A DNA stretch of 28,314 nt from a bacterium (GCA_030699515.1 JAUYME010000074.1:1-28314); one strand, 5' to 3'. Positions 16,181 through 22,377 are shown, counted from the stretch's first letter. Translations and numbers: made by a program. The notes: generated from the sequence alone by a model not told the origin.

Positions 16181-16816
16181 GTGCAACACACAGCACTGCC
16201 TGACCTTAGCGGCAGTGTTTGCCGCTACTCCCCCTTCTTACTGGCAATCAGCTTTGCTGCCAGCTTCTTTGTTGGCCTGCTTGCTTCGCTGGTTCAGTTC
16301 GCTGCCGTTCCGGCATCGCTGAGCGTGGCGCTTCTGGCTGAGGCAACTCATGCTTTTAGCGACAGCGCGATGTTCTTGCCGGCAATACTTGCTTCAATTT
16401 GGTTTCTTCGCAAGCCAAAGGAAGCAAGGGCTCTTGGAAGCGCTCTGGAGCACAGGGTGGCCAACTTGATGGCCTGGGTGATGGTTGCCAGCGGCGCGCT
16501 GGCCATTGCCTTTGCCATTGGCCACTGGCTTAGCCCAGCGCTAGAGCTTCACCCTGAAGCGGGTGCTGACCCGGCGCTGCTGGGCCTTGCCTGCAATGGA
16601 GTTCAGCTTGCACTGCTGAGCTGGTGCGGGCGATGCCGCCTGCACCGATTGAGCAAGTTGCATCTGCTTGCAGACACTGTTTCCAGCGTTTTTGTGACTG
16701 TGGAGCTGGTCTTTGAGCTCAACCACGCAACTGGCCTACCCGTGGACAGTGTTGGCGGCGCGCTGGTTGGCGCGTGGCTAATCTGGCAGGGGCTTAGAGG
16801 AGGACACACGCACTGA
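16181..16816 (+). CDS. Minimal CDF-like cation transporter (membrane domain only)
   Basis: 211 aa, GTG start. Six hydrophobic segments (about 18-40, 45-75, 95-118, 131-148, 160-180, 188-204). Helix 2 carries H57xxxD61 in EATHAFSDS and helix 5 carries H161xxxD165 in HLLADTVSS, the paired HxxxD zinc/manganese site of cation diffusion facilitators. The usual C-terminal cytosolic domain of about 80 residues is absent; the protein ends in GGHTH. Codons are GC-rich, a strong Shine-Dalgarno precedes it and a hairpin terminator begins directly at the stop codon, so it looks like a transferred single-gene cassette. CDF membership is likely from the motifs but rests on no alignment. Confidence 0.8.
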   Translation: MQHTALPDLSGSVCRYSPFLLAISFAASFFVGLLASLVQFAAVPASLSVALLAEATHAFSDSAMFLPAILASIWFLRKPKEARALGSALEHRVANLMAWVMVASGALAIAFAIGHWLSPALELHPEAGADPALLGLACNGVQLALLSWCGRCRLHRLSKLHLLADTVSSVFVTVELVFELNHATGLPVDSVGGALVGAWLIWQGLRGGHTH

Positions 16817-16848
16817 AAAGCCGTCCCGATGGACATCGGGACGGCTTT
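16817..16848 (+). terminator. Terminator of the CDF-like gene
   Basis: A 14-bp perfect stem (16817-16830 with 16835-16848) and loop GGAC, starting right after the TGA. The core CCCGATGGACATCGGG differs in only two loop bases from one at 22240-22255 in a tRNA-like fragment. T-run at the end is short (TTT). Confidence 0.8.
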
Positions 16849-16855
16849 GGAGCTT

Positions 16856-17074
16856 TTAAGAAATCTCAACAATTTTGCCGGAGCTGGCGTGCCCAGCTCT
16901 GATGATGACTTGCGCTCTGGTAACCCCAAAGTGCTTTGCTAACACATCTATTAATTCGTTGTTTGCCATTCCTTTTTCCGGTGCAGATTTAAGCCAAACC
17001 TTAAGTTTGTGAGGCGCCAGCTGTTCAATCTTCTGCTCCTTTGCCTTTGTTTTTACGTTAAGAAAGAGTTTCAT
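16856..17074 (-). CDS. DUF167 (YggU/UPF0235) family protein
   Basis: 72 aa, slightly short for the family. Characteristic pattern: VKTKAKEQKIEQL, LKVWLKSAPEKGMANNELIDVLAKHFGV (the AP-x-x-G-x-AN motif) and VIIRAGHASSGKIVEI. Function of the family is unknown. Its ATG overlaps the stop of the acetyltransferase gene by 4 nt (ATGA), so the two are translationally coupled. Confidence 0.88.
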   Translation of the reverse strand: MKLFLNVKTKAKEQKIEQLAPHKLKVWLKSAPEKGMANNELIDVLAKHFGVTRAQVIIRAGHASSGKIVEIS

Positions 17075-17508
17075 AGATCCATTCTAAAACAATTTGTTTG
17101 ACGCTTTTCAAATCCACATTCCTTGAAGAATTTTTCTGTCTTTCTATGGGCCCGTGATGTAAGACTTAGCTCTGTTAATTTGTGTTTCTTGGCTCTCTTG
17201 ATAATTTCGTCCATTATTTTATGCGCCAGCCCTCTGCTCCTATATTCTTTGTCTATAACCAGATCGTGAACAAAGCCTCGCGGGCTTGCAAAAGTATCCA
17301 TGATAATTAAAGTTCCTGTGCCTATGAGTTTGTCGTTATGAAAAAGCCCAAACAATACTGTGTTTGGGCTTTTTAACGCTTTCTTCAAAACTTTTTCATC
17401 AATTCTCTCTCTTGTTTGTGAGAGCTGAGTCAATAACTGACTTAGCTCGTCTTTAAGTTTTTTGGAAAACTTTCTTAATTCTTTTAGCTGAAACTCTTTT
17501 GGGGGCAT
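17071..17508 (-). CDS. GNAT family N-acetyltransferase
   Basis: 145 aa. GNAT core: FGLFHNDKLIGTGTLIIMDT (strands 2-3), GFVHDLVIDKEYRSRGLAHKIMDEII (motif A; the acetyl-CoA pyrophosphate loop reads RSRGLA), and AHRKTEKFFKECGFEKRQ (motif B). An N-terminal charged extension of about 50 residues is helical. Substrate unknown. The coding sequence contains a perfect terminator-like hairpin (17341-17374). Confidence 0.9.
   Translation of the reverse strand: MPPKEFQLKELRKFSKKLKDELSQLLTQLSQTRERIDEKVLKKALKSPNTVLFGLFHNDKLIGTGTLIIMDTFASPRGFVHDLVIDKEYRSRGLAHKIMDEIIKRAKKHKLTELSLTSRAHRKTEKFFKECGFEKRQTNCFRMDL
17341..17374. terminator. Terminator-like hairpin inside the acetyltransferase gene
   Basis: AAAAAGCCCAAACA (17341-17354) pairs perfectly with 17361-17374 across a 6-nt loop, leaving a T-run on either strand. 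It lies about one third into the acetyltransferase frame, encoding the stretch SPNTVLFGLF. It has the form of an intrinsic terminator; whether it acts is unknown. Confidence 0.6.
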
Positions 17509-17516
17509 AAATGCAG

Positions 17517-17547
17517 TTGATATATCTATGTACTTTTCTAGTATAGC
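17517..17547 (+). promoter_or_regulatory. Candidate promoter of the GIY-YIG / tdh / kbl unit
   Basis: TTGATA (17517-17522) and TATAGC (17542-17547) with a 19-nt spacer; TAGTAT at 17539-17544 gives a 16-nt spacer. A TTG codon lies 6 nt after TATAGC. Confidence 0.4.
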
Positions 17548-17619
17548 AATTTTTTGCCCTTTCCTAGAGTGCGTGCTCGTATTACTATAGATGCATATGA
17601 TGATCCCGAACGAAGCAAT

Positions 17620-17883
17620 ATGTGGAACTATACCTACGTACTAAGAAGCTTGAAAGATGGTCAGCACTACACCGGTTACACCACTAATCTACGGAAGCGC
17701 CTTAAAGATCATAATTCTGGAGTATCTCAATGGACAAAAAGTCGTGGTCCATTTGAACTCATCTATGCTGAAATGTGTAAGAATGAACAAGATGCTAAGG
17801 TGAGAGAATTATATTTAAAATCTGGCAGGGGTAAGCGCTATATTAAGTCTCGTTTAAGGCGCTTCCTGCTTCGTACGGGATGA
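17620..17883 (+). CDS. GIY-YIG domain protein (UPF0213/YhbQ-like)
   Basis: 87 aa. Single GIY-YIG nuclease domain: YTYVLRSLKDGQHYTGYTTNLRKRLKDHNSG gives the Y..V / Y-T-G-Y core and catalytic Arg region, and VRELYLKSGRGK holds the metal-binding Glu. The frame opens 22 codons earlier at TTG 17554, which follows a TATAGC box by 6 nt; the ATG at 17620 was chosen because the domain begins there and family members have almost no N-terminal extension. Its TGA overlaps the ATG of the threonine dehydrogenase gene (ATGA). It stands alone, not inside an intron, so a homing role is unlikely. Confidence 0.85.
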   Translation: MWNYTYVLRSLKDGQHYTGYTTNLRKRLKDHNSGVSQWTKSRGPFELIYAEMCKNEQDAKVRELYLKSGRGKRYIKSRLRRFLLRTG

Positions 17884-18818
17884 CTGAGAGAATTTTAGTA
17901 ACCGGATCTAGCGGACAGATCGGCTCTGAGTTGGTGCCTAAGCTTATTGAGCGTTACGGCGCTGATAATGTAATTTGTGTTGACCTGAAAGAACCGGCAG
18001 ATAAGCTTTGCGCTTTTGAAAAACTGGATGTTACTGACCGAGAGGGTTTTGAAAAGATTGTGAAGGAAAATGCGGTTAGCCAAATTTATCACTTGGCCAG
18101 TATTCTTTCTGCCACCGGTGAAAAAATGCCGGAGAAAACCTGGGAGGTGAACATGGGCTCTTTGCGGCACGTTCTAGATTTTGCCAGAGACTATAATATC
18201 CGCGTTTTTTGGCCAAGCTCCATTGCGGCATTTGGACCAACAACACCGCGCGATAATACTCCCCAGCAGACGGTTTTAGAGCCAAGTACAATGTATGGAG
18301 TCACAAAAACTGCCGGAGAACTTCTTTGCAATTATTACCATCTAAAGTACGGGGTGGACGTGAGAAGCTTGCGTTATCCGGGACTGATTTCTTGGAAACA
18401 GGAGCCGGGCGGAGGCACAACCGATTATGCCGTAGATATTTTTTATAAAGGTCTTGCTACCGGCAAATATGAGTGTTTTGTAAGTGAAGATACCGTGCTT
18501 CCCATGATGTATATGGATGATGCGATAAACGGAACGCTAAAGCTTATGGACGCTGATTCTGGCAAATTAACTGTTTGGACCAGTTACAATATGGCTGCAA
18601 TCAGCTTTTCTGCAAAGGAGCTGGAAGAAGAAGTTAAAAAACATATTCCTAATTTGGAAGTTAGCTACTCCCCCGACGGCCGACAAAAAATTGCAAACTC
18701 TTGGCCAAGAAGTATTGATGACAGCGTAGCTAGAGCCGATTGGGGCTGGGCCCATGAGTACGATTTAAGCAAAATGGTTAAAACAATGATTGAAAATTTA
18801 AAGAAAAAACTATTGTGA
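17880..18818 (+). CDS. tdh: L-threonine 3-dehydrogenase, SDR/epimerase-like type
   Basis: 312 aa. Rossmann motif GSSGQIG (residues 9-15), acidic residue of the NAD-binding strand in CVDLKEP, and the catalytic YxxxK as Y139GVTK143. The stretches MYGVTKTAGELLCNYYHLKYGVDVRSLRYPGLIS and GGGTTDYAVDIFYKGL are typical of the short-chain threonine dehydrogenase subfamily rather than UDP-galactose epimerases. Reaction: L-threonine + NAD+ to 2-amino-3-oxobutyrate + NADH. The next gene, overlapping by 4 nt, encodes the enzyme that uses this unstable product, which strongly supports the assignment. Confidence 0.88.
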   Translation: MTERILVTGSSGQIGSELVPKLIERYGADNVICVDLKEPADKLCAFEKLDVTDREGFEKIVKENAVSQIYHLASILSATGEKMPEKTWEVNMGSLRHVLDFARDYNIRVFWPSSIAAFGPTTPRDNTPQQTVLEPSTMYGVTKTAGELLCNYYHLKYGVDVRSLRYPGLISWKQEPGGGTTDYAVDIFYKGLATGKYECFVSEDTVLPMMYMDDAINGTLKLMDADSGKLTVWTSYNMAAISFSAKELEEEVKKHIPNLEVSYSPDGRQKIANSWPRSIDDSVARADWGWAHEYDLSKMVKTMIENLKKKLL

Positions 18819-20035
18819 GTAAGAGCGATTTTGAAAAAATACTGCAGGGTGAAATTGCGCGAATTGACGATGCAAAAACTTCTAAGCGCAATGAGCGAGT
18901 GATTGAGGGTTTTACAGCTGAGCACAAAGCGATAATTGGCGGCAAGGAATATTCCGTTTTTAACAGTAACGACTATTTGGGACTGCGGCATAACGAAAAA
19001 GTTAAGCGAGCGGAAGCGGAGGCTGGTGAAAAATATGGCGCGGGCCCGGGCGCAGTGCGCTTTATTTCCGGAACAATGCAAGTACATAAAGACTTAGAGG
19101 AAAGAATTGCTAGCTTTCACGCCAGAGAGGCGGCTATCCTCTTTTCTTCCGCTTTTGCGGTGAATATGGCGGTAATTCATTGTTTTTTGAAGGGTCAAAG
19201 CAAAGATTCGCTTGTTTCAAACGACGTTTTGGTAGTTTCGGACGCGCTAAACCACAGAAGTATTATTGACGGGGTTCGGGTTGCCGGACTGGAAAAGCAT
19301 CAAAAGGCAATTTTTGAGCACATGAATTTGGATGATCTGAACAGAGTTTTGGCTGAAAATATTGGAAAGTTTAGGCGCGTGGTTGTTGTGAGTGACGGAG
19401 TGTTTTCTATGCTGGGCGAGTATCAAGATTTAAAAAAGATGCAGGAAGTTTGCGATAAATACGATGGTGAATATCCCGAAGGAGTGATTACGATTGTGGA
19501 TGATGCCCATGGAGTGGCCGCTTTTGGAGAAAGCGGAAGAGGAACAGAAGAAATTACCGGAGGACGGGCAGATGTTTTGGTGGGAACTTTTGGAAAGGGC
19601 TTTGGCTCTGACGGCGGCTATGTAGTAGCGGACAAGATTTACGTTGATTATCTTCGCGAAAGTGCTGCCACCTATATTTACTCAAACCCCTTTAGTCCGG
19701 GAACTGCGGGGGCAGCTTTAGCCGCCGTAAATTTAATTGATAGTGACGAGGGAAAGAACTTGATCGAAAAATCGCGCGCTAATATTTCTCTCTTCAAAGA
19801 GAGAGCGTTGAATGGCGGGTTAAAGTTTGTGACAGATTCCAGGCATCCAATTCAGCCGATTTTGGTTGGCGACAGCGCAAAGGCGCGAGCACTGGCGGAT
19901 AAGCTTTTTGAAAATGGAATTTTAGCAACCAGCATTAGCTATCCGGTAGTTCCAAAAGGAAATGATGAAATACGAGTGCAGATTTCTGCTCTGCACTCTC
20001 CTGACGAGCTTGAAAAATTAGTAAGCAGTTTTTAA
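18815..20035 (+). CDS. kbl: Glycine C-acetyltransferase (2-amino-3-ketobutyrate CoA ligase)
   Basis: 406 aa, GTG start overlapping the tdh stop (GTGA). PLP-dependent alpha-oxoamine synthase: FNSNDYLGL, GPGAVRFISGTMQVHKDLE, DDAHGVAAFGESGRGTEE, and the PLP lysine K261 in GTFGKGFGSDGG. It cleaves 2-amino-3-oxobutyrate with CoA to glycine and acetyl-CoA. Other members of the fold (BioF, HemA, SPT) are possible by sequence alone, but the upstream tdh fixes the choice. Typical length. Confidence 0.88.
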   Translation: MSKSDFEKILQGEIARIDDAKTSKRNERVIEGFTAEHKAIIGGKEYSVFNSNDYLGLRHNEKVKRAEAEAGEKYGAGPGAVRFISGTMQVHKDLEERIASFHAREAAILFSSAFAVNMAVIHCFLKGQSKDSLVSNDVLVVSDALNHRSIIDGVRVAGLEKHQKAIFEHMNLDDLNRVLAENIGKFRRVVVVSDGVFSMLGEYQDLKKMQEVCDKYDGEYPEGVITIVDDAHGVAAFGESGRGTEEITGGRADVLVGTFGKGFGSDGGYVVADKIYVDYLRESAATYIYSNPFSPGTAGAALAAVNLIDSDEGKNLIEKSRANISLFKERALNGGLKFVTDSRHPIQPILVGDSAKARALADKLFENGILATSISYPVVPKGNDEIRVQISALHSPDELEKLVSSF

Positions 20036-20045
20036 AAACGAACGC

Positions 20046-20071
20046 GGCGCCCCGAAGAAGATCGGGGCGCC
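20046..20071. terminator. GC-rich hairpin between kbl and the orphan gene
   Basis: 10-bp perfect stem GGCGCCCCGA (20046-20055) with 20062-20071, 6-nt loop. It lies between two convergent stops. On the minus strand a T-run follows after a 7-nt gap. Similar in design to the hairpins at 16817 and 28123. Confidence 0.7.
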
Positions 20072-20087
20072 TGCGCGCTTGCAGCCA

Positions 20088-20525
20088 TCAGTAGTTGATG
20101 GCTATACCGTTACCTCTTGCGAAGCCAACTGCCCTAGAGAAGGCGCGTAGGCCCTCAAGAAGCTGGATGATGCGCCTCTTGGCCTTTTGATGCTTGAAGG
20201 TGGCAATCTCTTGGCCATCCCAGTAGGTCCGCAGTGCCTGCATGGTTGCAGGGCGAACCACTTCTTCGTCTTGACCTTGAAGCAACACCACCTGGCTCTC
20301 TGACGAGCTGGGGCTTACTCCTAAGGTGATTTGGGTGTTGGGTGGCAGCGGCATACGCATCGCTACGCCAATCAACTGCCTCCGGCTTACCCAAGGGTCA
20401 TCGGGGGTGAGGATCCAGCGATCACAGTTTCGGTTCGCGATCGGGAGGGCGCAAAGGCCCATGTGAACTGAAAGGTCTTCCACGAAGAAGTGAATGTCCT
20501 CGTGCACAAAAGGTCCGTAGGGCAT
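20088..20525 (-). CDS. Orphan cassette-style gene, unknown function
   Basis: 145 aa, no family recognised. No signal peptide, membrane segment or metal motif; the C-terminal part is basic and helical (KHQKAKRRIIQLLEGLRAFSRAVGFARG), the N-terminal half is mixed. The open frame extends to 20621 into the thermonuclease gene, but GGAGA (20532-20536) 6 nt before the ATG at 20525 fixes the start. Codon use is GC-rich compared with the flanking genes, and a GC-rich hairpin follows the stop. Likely an acquired gene. Confidence 0.72.
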   Translation of the reverse strand: MPYGPFVHEDIHFFVEDLSVHMGLCALPIANRNCDRWILTPDDPWVSRRQLIGVAMRMPLPPNTQITLGVSPSSSESQVVLLQGQDEEVVRPATMQALRTYWDGQEIATFKHQKAKRRIIQLLEGLRAFSRAVGFARGNGIAINY

Positions 20526-20531
20526 GTGTTT

Positions 20532-20536
20532 TCTCC
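20532..20536 (-). promoter_or_regulatory. Shine-Dalgarno deciding the start of the orphan gene
   Basis: GGAGA on the minus strand, 6 nt before the ATG at 20525; no comparable site precedes the longer frame start at 20621. Confidence 0.7.
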
Positions 20537-20599
20537 AATACTCCCCACACGGGAGAGCGTAATATAAAGCTAACTCGGAAGCTTTGCCGAAGTCAAAGC

Positions 20600-21112
20600 C
20601 TAGCTTGAACAGGCCGCCCAAAGGCCTAGCTTGGATTGCTTTGCCTGCTGCTCCAGAGCAGTAAATATTCCCTTATTTTCAAAATCGGCCCCTTGATAAA
20701 CTTTGGCGTAGCCGTTTTTGATTAAAATTTCTGAAATATACTCCCCTGTTTCAAGCTTGAGGTATCTTAGATATCTATCGTACTTATCTTTATCCGATGT
20801 GAACGGGTCTTTGATTAGTTCTACCCTCTTTGCAAAAAATTGTTCATGGGCAAATTTACTGGCCTCCTCTCCAAAACATTGCTGATTTCGATACTGACTT
20901 TGAATTTCCGGACTGTCTGCGCCAATGATGCGCACTGTTTTTAACTCGCCTGCATCGGTTTTTACCCTAAAAGTGTCGCCATCGTAAACGAAGTTAATTT
21001 CTCCAAATTCTGAAAGCTCTTGACTGGGCTTGTCCGCATAATTTGATAAGGCTAATACGAAAAGAAACAGCAATGCCAATGCAATTGCCGGATTTTTTAG
21101 GCGACTTACCAC
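20600..21112 (-). CDS. nuc: Membrane-anchored thermonuclease (SNase family)
   Basis: 170 aa from the GTG at 21112. An N-terminal membrane segment (about 8-26) anchors an extracytoplasmic staphylococcal-nuclease domain: FVYDGDTFRV (calcium-binding Asp), VRIIGADSPE (first catalytic Arg), GEEASKFA (Glu) and KYDRYLRYLKLETGEYISEILIKNGYAKVY (second Arg), ending LGLWAACSS. It hydrolyses DNA and RNA outside the cell, which could supply nucleotides. A TTG at 21142 would add 10 residues; the GTG is favoured because it overlaps the stop of the 41-aa gene (GTGGTAA), a coupling arrangement. Confidence 0.88.
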   Translation of the reverse strand: MVSRLKNPAIALALLFLFVLALSNYADKPSQELSEFGEINFVYDGDTFRVKTDAGELKTVRIIGADSPEIQSQYRNQQCFGEEASKFAHEQFFAKRVELIKDPFTSDKDKYDRYLRYLKLETGEYISEILIKNGYAKVYQGADFENKGIFTALEQQAKQSKLGLWAACSS

Positions 21113-21231
21113 CTGTTTGCCTCTCTGCTTACCCAGCGCCAATAGAAGAAAAGAATGGCAAAGAAAATTGCTCCGATTATAAGAGCGAAAATAATTGGGT
21201 GGTTTGCAATGAAATACATTAATACTCGCAT
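21106..21231 (-). CDS. 41-aa membrane protein coupled to the thermonuclease
   Basis: ATG at 21231, TAA at 21106. One hydrophobic helix (about residues 12-34, PIIFALIIGAIFFAILFFYW) followed by a basic, Trp-rich tail WRWVSREANRW. Too short for automated calls, but the stop-start overlap with the nuclease and the clear membrane pattern support it. No family recognised. Confidence 0.6.
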   Translation of the reverse strand: MRVLMYFIANHPIIFALIIGAIFFAILFFYWRWVSREANRW

Positions 21232-21379
21232 AAAAAAATAATCTTCAAAGGCGTTAGCGGGTAAGATTGCCCCTTATTTGAAGAATTAATCAAATTGTAA
21301 CATGAATTGAATCGGGTGGAATGATGGTTTTGCACAGTGCATTTCATAGGACTATGAGGGGCTTGTTCTAAAAACGGAT

Positions 21380-21412
21380 CCGGCGCGATCCCCCCGAGGG
21401 AGATCGCGCCGG
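21380..21412 (-). terminator. Terminator of the orphan exported-protein gene
   Basis: 11-bp perfect stem CCGGCGCGATC (21380-21390) with 21402-21412; on the minus strand it is followed by ATCCGTTTTT, a usable U-run. It lies 18 nt after the TAG at 21431. Confidence 0.82.
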
Positions 21413-21430
21413 TCGCGATGGATGGGTGGC

Positions 21431-21931
21431 CTAGTTGTTGCCCAGGCCTGGTCCGGCCGGAGCTTTGGTGGCCAGGCCGGTTCCCGACTCCACCTCCTGG
21501 GCGATGTAGAACTCGTTCCAGATGGATTCGCCCATGAAGTTGTTGCTGGCATCGTACCAGCTGCCGCCGGTGCCGGGGCCGACCAAGGTCCAGCTGGACT
21601 TGGCCGCGACGATCTTGACGAAGTAGGTCTCGCGCTCGTCGCTGAGCGAGCGGATGTGGTTGGTGAGCCACGCGCCGCTATCCAGGTAGGACGGGTAGCC
21701 CTCGTGGCGGTTGCCGTCTTGATCCAGCCAGGCGTCGTTCCACTTCATCTGCAGCCACCAGTCGCTGGAGGTCACGGGGACCACCGGCTTGCTGAAGTTC
21801 TCGTAGTAGCCGTTGAAGATGTTGGCCCGGTAGTTGTAGCCCCACTGGTCGTAGCCACCGTTTCCGGCGGCGTTGGCCACGGGCATGACGATCAGCGCGA
21901 AGGCGCAGATCAGGATCACGATCTTGTACAT
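21431..21931 (-). CDS. Orphan exported protein, cassette style, unknown function
   Basis: 166 aa. A signal peptide (MYKIVILICAFALIVMPVANA) has a likely cleavage after ANA. The mature part is rich in Trp, Tyr, Asn and Gly (GGYDQWGYNYRANIFNGYYENF, SSDWWLQMKWNDAWLDQDG), has no cysteine and no recognised domain; the aromatic pattern could suit a beta-sandwich or sugar-binding fold. The open frame extends up to 22063, but GGGAGA (21937-21942) before the ATG at 21931 and the signal peptide fix the start. Strongly GC-rich third positions set it apart from the native genes. Confidence 0.78.
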   Translation of the reverse strand: MYKIVILICAFALIVMPVANAAGNGGYDQWGYNYRANIFNGYYENFSKPVVPVTSSDWWLQMKWNDAWLDQDGNRHEGYPSYLDSGAWLTNHIRSLSDERETYFVKIVAAKSSWTLVGPGTGGSWYDASNNFMGESIWNEFYIAQEVESGTGLATKAPAGPGLGNN

Positions 21932-21991
21932 CAGATTCTCCCTCTGTGTTTGTCTTGGATTTGCTTCTGCAGGACGCTCCCGCAAAAGTGG

Positions 21992-21997
21992 ACTATA
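21992..21997 (-). promoter_or_regulatory. Candidate -10 box of the orphan exported-protein gene
   Basis: TATAGT on the minus strand, which would give a leader of roughly 55 nt containing the Shine-Dalgarno. A TTGACA-like TAGACA lies 22 nt further up, too far for a standard pair, so the -35 is unclear. Confidence 0.4.
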
Positions 21998-22075
21998 CAA
22001 TAATACTTTTTGAAGTGGATGTCTAGTATTTGATATTGCAAGGATGCTTGCTTTTCTATACAATTCTTTCGTATT

Positions 22076-22207
22076 GGGCCCATAGCTTCCTACGCCGCCC
22101 TCGTTTGTACTCGGGCTTTGCAGGACAAGTAGTGCTAATTTGAAATACTGCTTGCCCCGCGAAGCTCTGGTGTAATCCAGAGCGAAGTGTGGGGGCCCAT
22201 AGCTTCC
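22076..22207. repeat. Direct repeat GGGCCCATAGCTTCC, tRNA-5'-end-like
   Basis: Identical 15-mers at 22076-22090 and 22193-22207. GGGCCCATAGCT resembles the acceptor and first D-arm bases of a tRNA. The 102 bases between them contain a hairpin at 22164-22183 (GCTCTGG with CCAGAGC). No open frame is believable here. Confidence 0.65.
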
Positions 22208-22224
22208 GCCTTTGGCGAGACAGG

Positions 22225-22264
22225 CAGTTGGTTAGAGCGCCCCGATGTGCATCGGGAAGGTCGC
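22225..22264 (+). pseudogene. tRNA-Ala-like fragment (D arm, altered anticodon arm)
   Basis: CAGTTGGTTAGAGCGCC (22225-22241) is identical to bases 22314-22330 of the intact tRNA-Ala gene, and GGTCGC (22259-22264) matches 22347-22352. Between them the anticodon arm reads CCCGATGTGCATCGGG, with a longer stem and short loop not usable as a tRNA arm. A tRNA-like 5' end (22193-22204) lies upstream, separated by about 20 extra bases. No T arm or 3' acceptor is visible. Confidence 0.65.
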
Positions 22265-22268
22265 AATG

Positions 22269-22277
22269 TGATAGAAT
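22269..22277 (+). promoter_or_regulatory. Extended -10 promoter of tRNA-Ala
   Basis: TGATAGAAT, with TG one base before TAGAAT. It places transcription start near 22284, 18 nt before the tRNA. Confidence 0.55.
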
Positions 22278-22301
22278 CATCGCTGATGGTGAGATAAATA
22301 T

Positions 22302-22375
22302 GGGCCGTTAGCTCAGTTGGTTAGAGCGCCTCATTTGCAATGAGGAGGTCGCTGGTTCGAATCCAGTACGGTCCA
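22302..22375 (+). tRNA. tRNA-Ala (UGC)
   Basis: Complete cloverleaf. Acceptor GGGCCGT pairs with ACGGTCC and contains the G3-U70 wobble that identifies alanine tRNAs. D arm GCTC...GAGC, anticodon stem around TTTGCAA (anticodon TGC), T arm CTGGTTCGAATCCAG. The 3' CCA is not encoded. Confidence 0.96.
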
Positions 22376-22377
22376 CA

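Noticed and set aside
17620..17883. Homing endonuclease of an intron or mobile element
   Set aside because: A lone 87-aa GIY-YIG domain of UPF0213 type, no intron or extra DNA-binding domain, and coupling to tdh.
17880..18818. UDP-glucose 4-epimerase for the SDR gene
   Set aside because: The epimerase fold is shared, but the overlapping kbl gene and subfamily-type motifs favour threonine dehydrogenase.
20088..20621. Longer 177-aa form of the orphan gene
   Set aside because: The extra 32 residues overlap the nuclease gene and no ribosome binding site precedes that start, while GGAGA precedes the ATG at 20525.
21422..22003. 193-aa plus-strand frame over the orphan exported gene
   Set aside because: It arises from GC-rich third positions on the minus strand; the minus frame has a signal peptide, ribosome binding site and terminator.
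22056..22280. 74-aa minus-strand frame
   Set aside because: It lies over tRNA-derived repeats and hairpins and has no start signal or protein-like composition.
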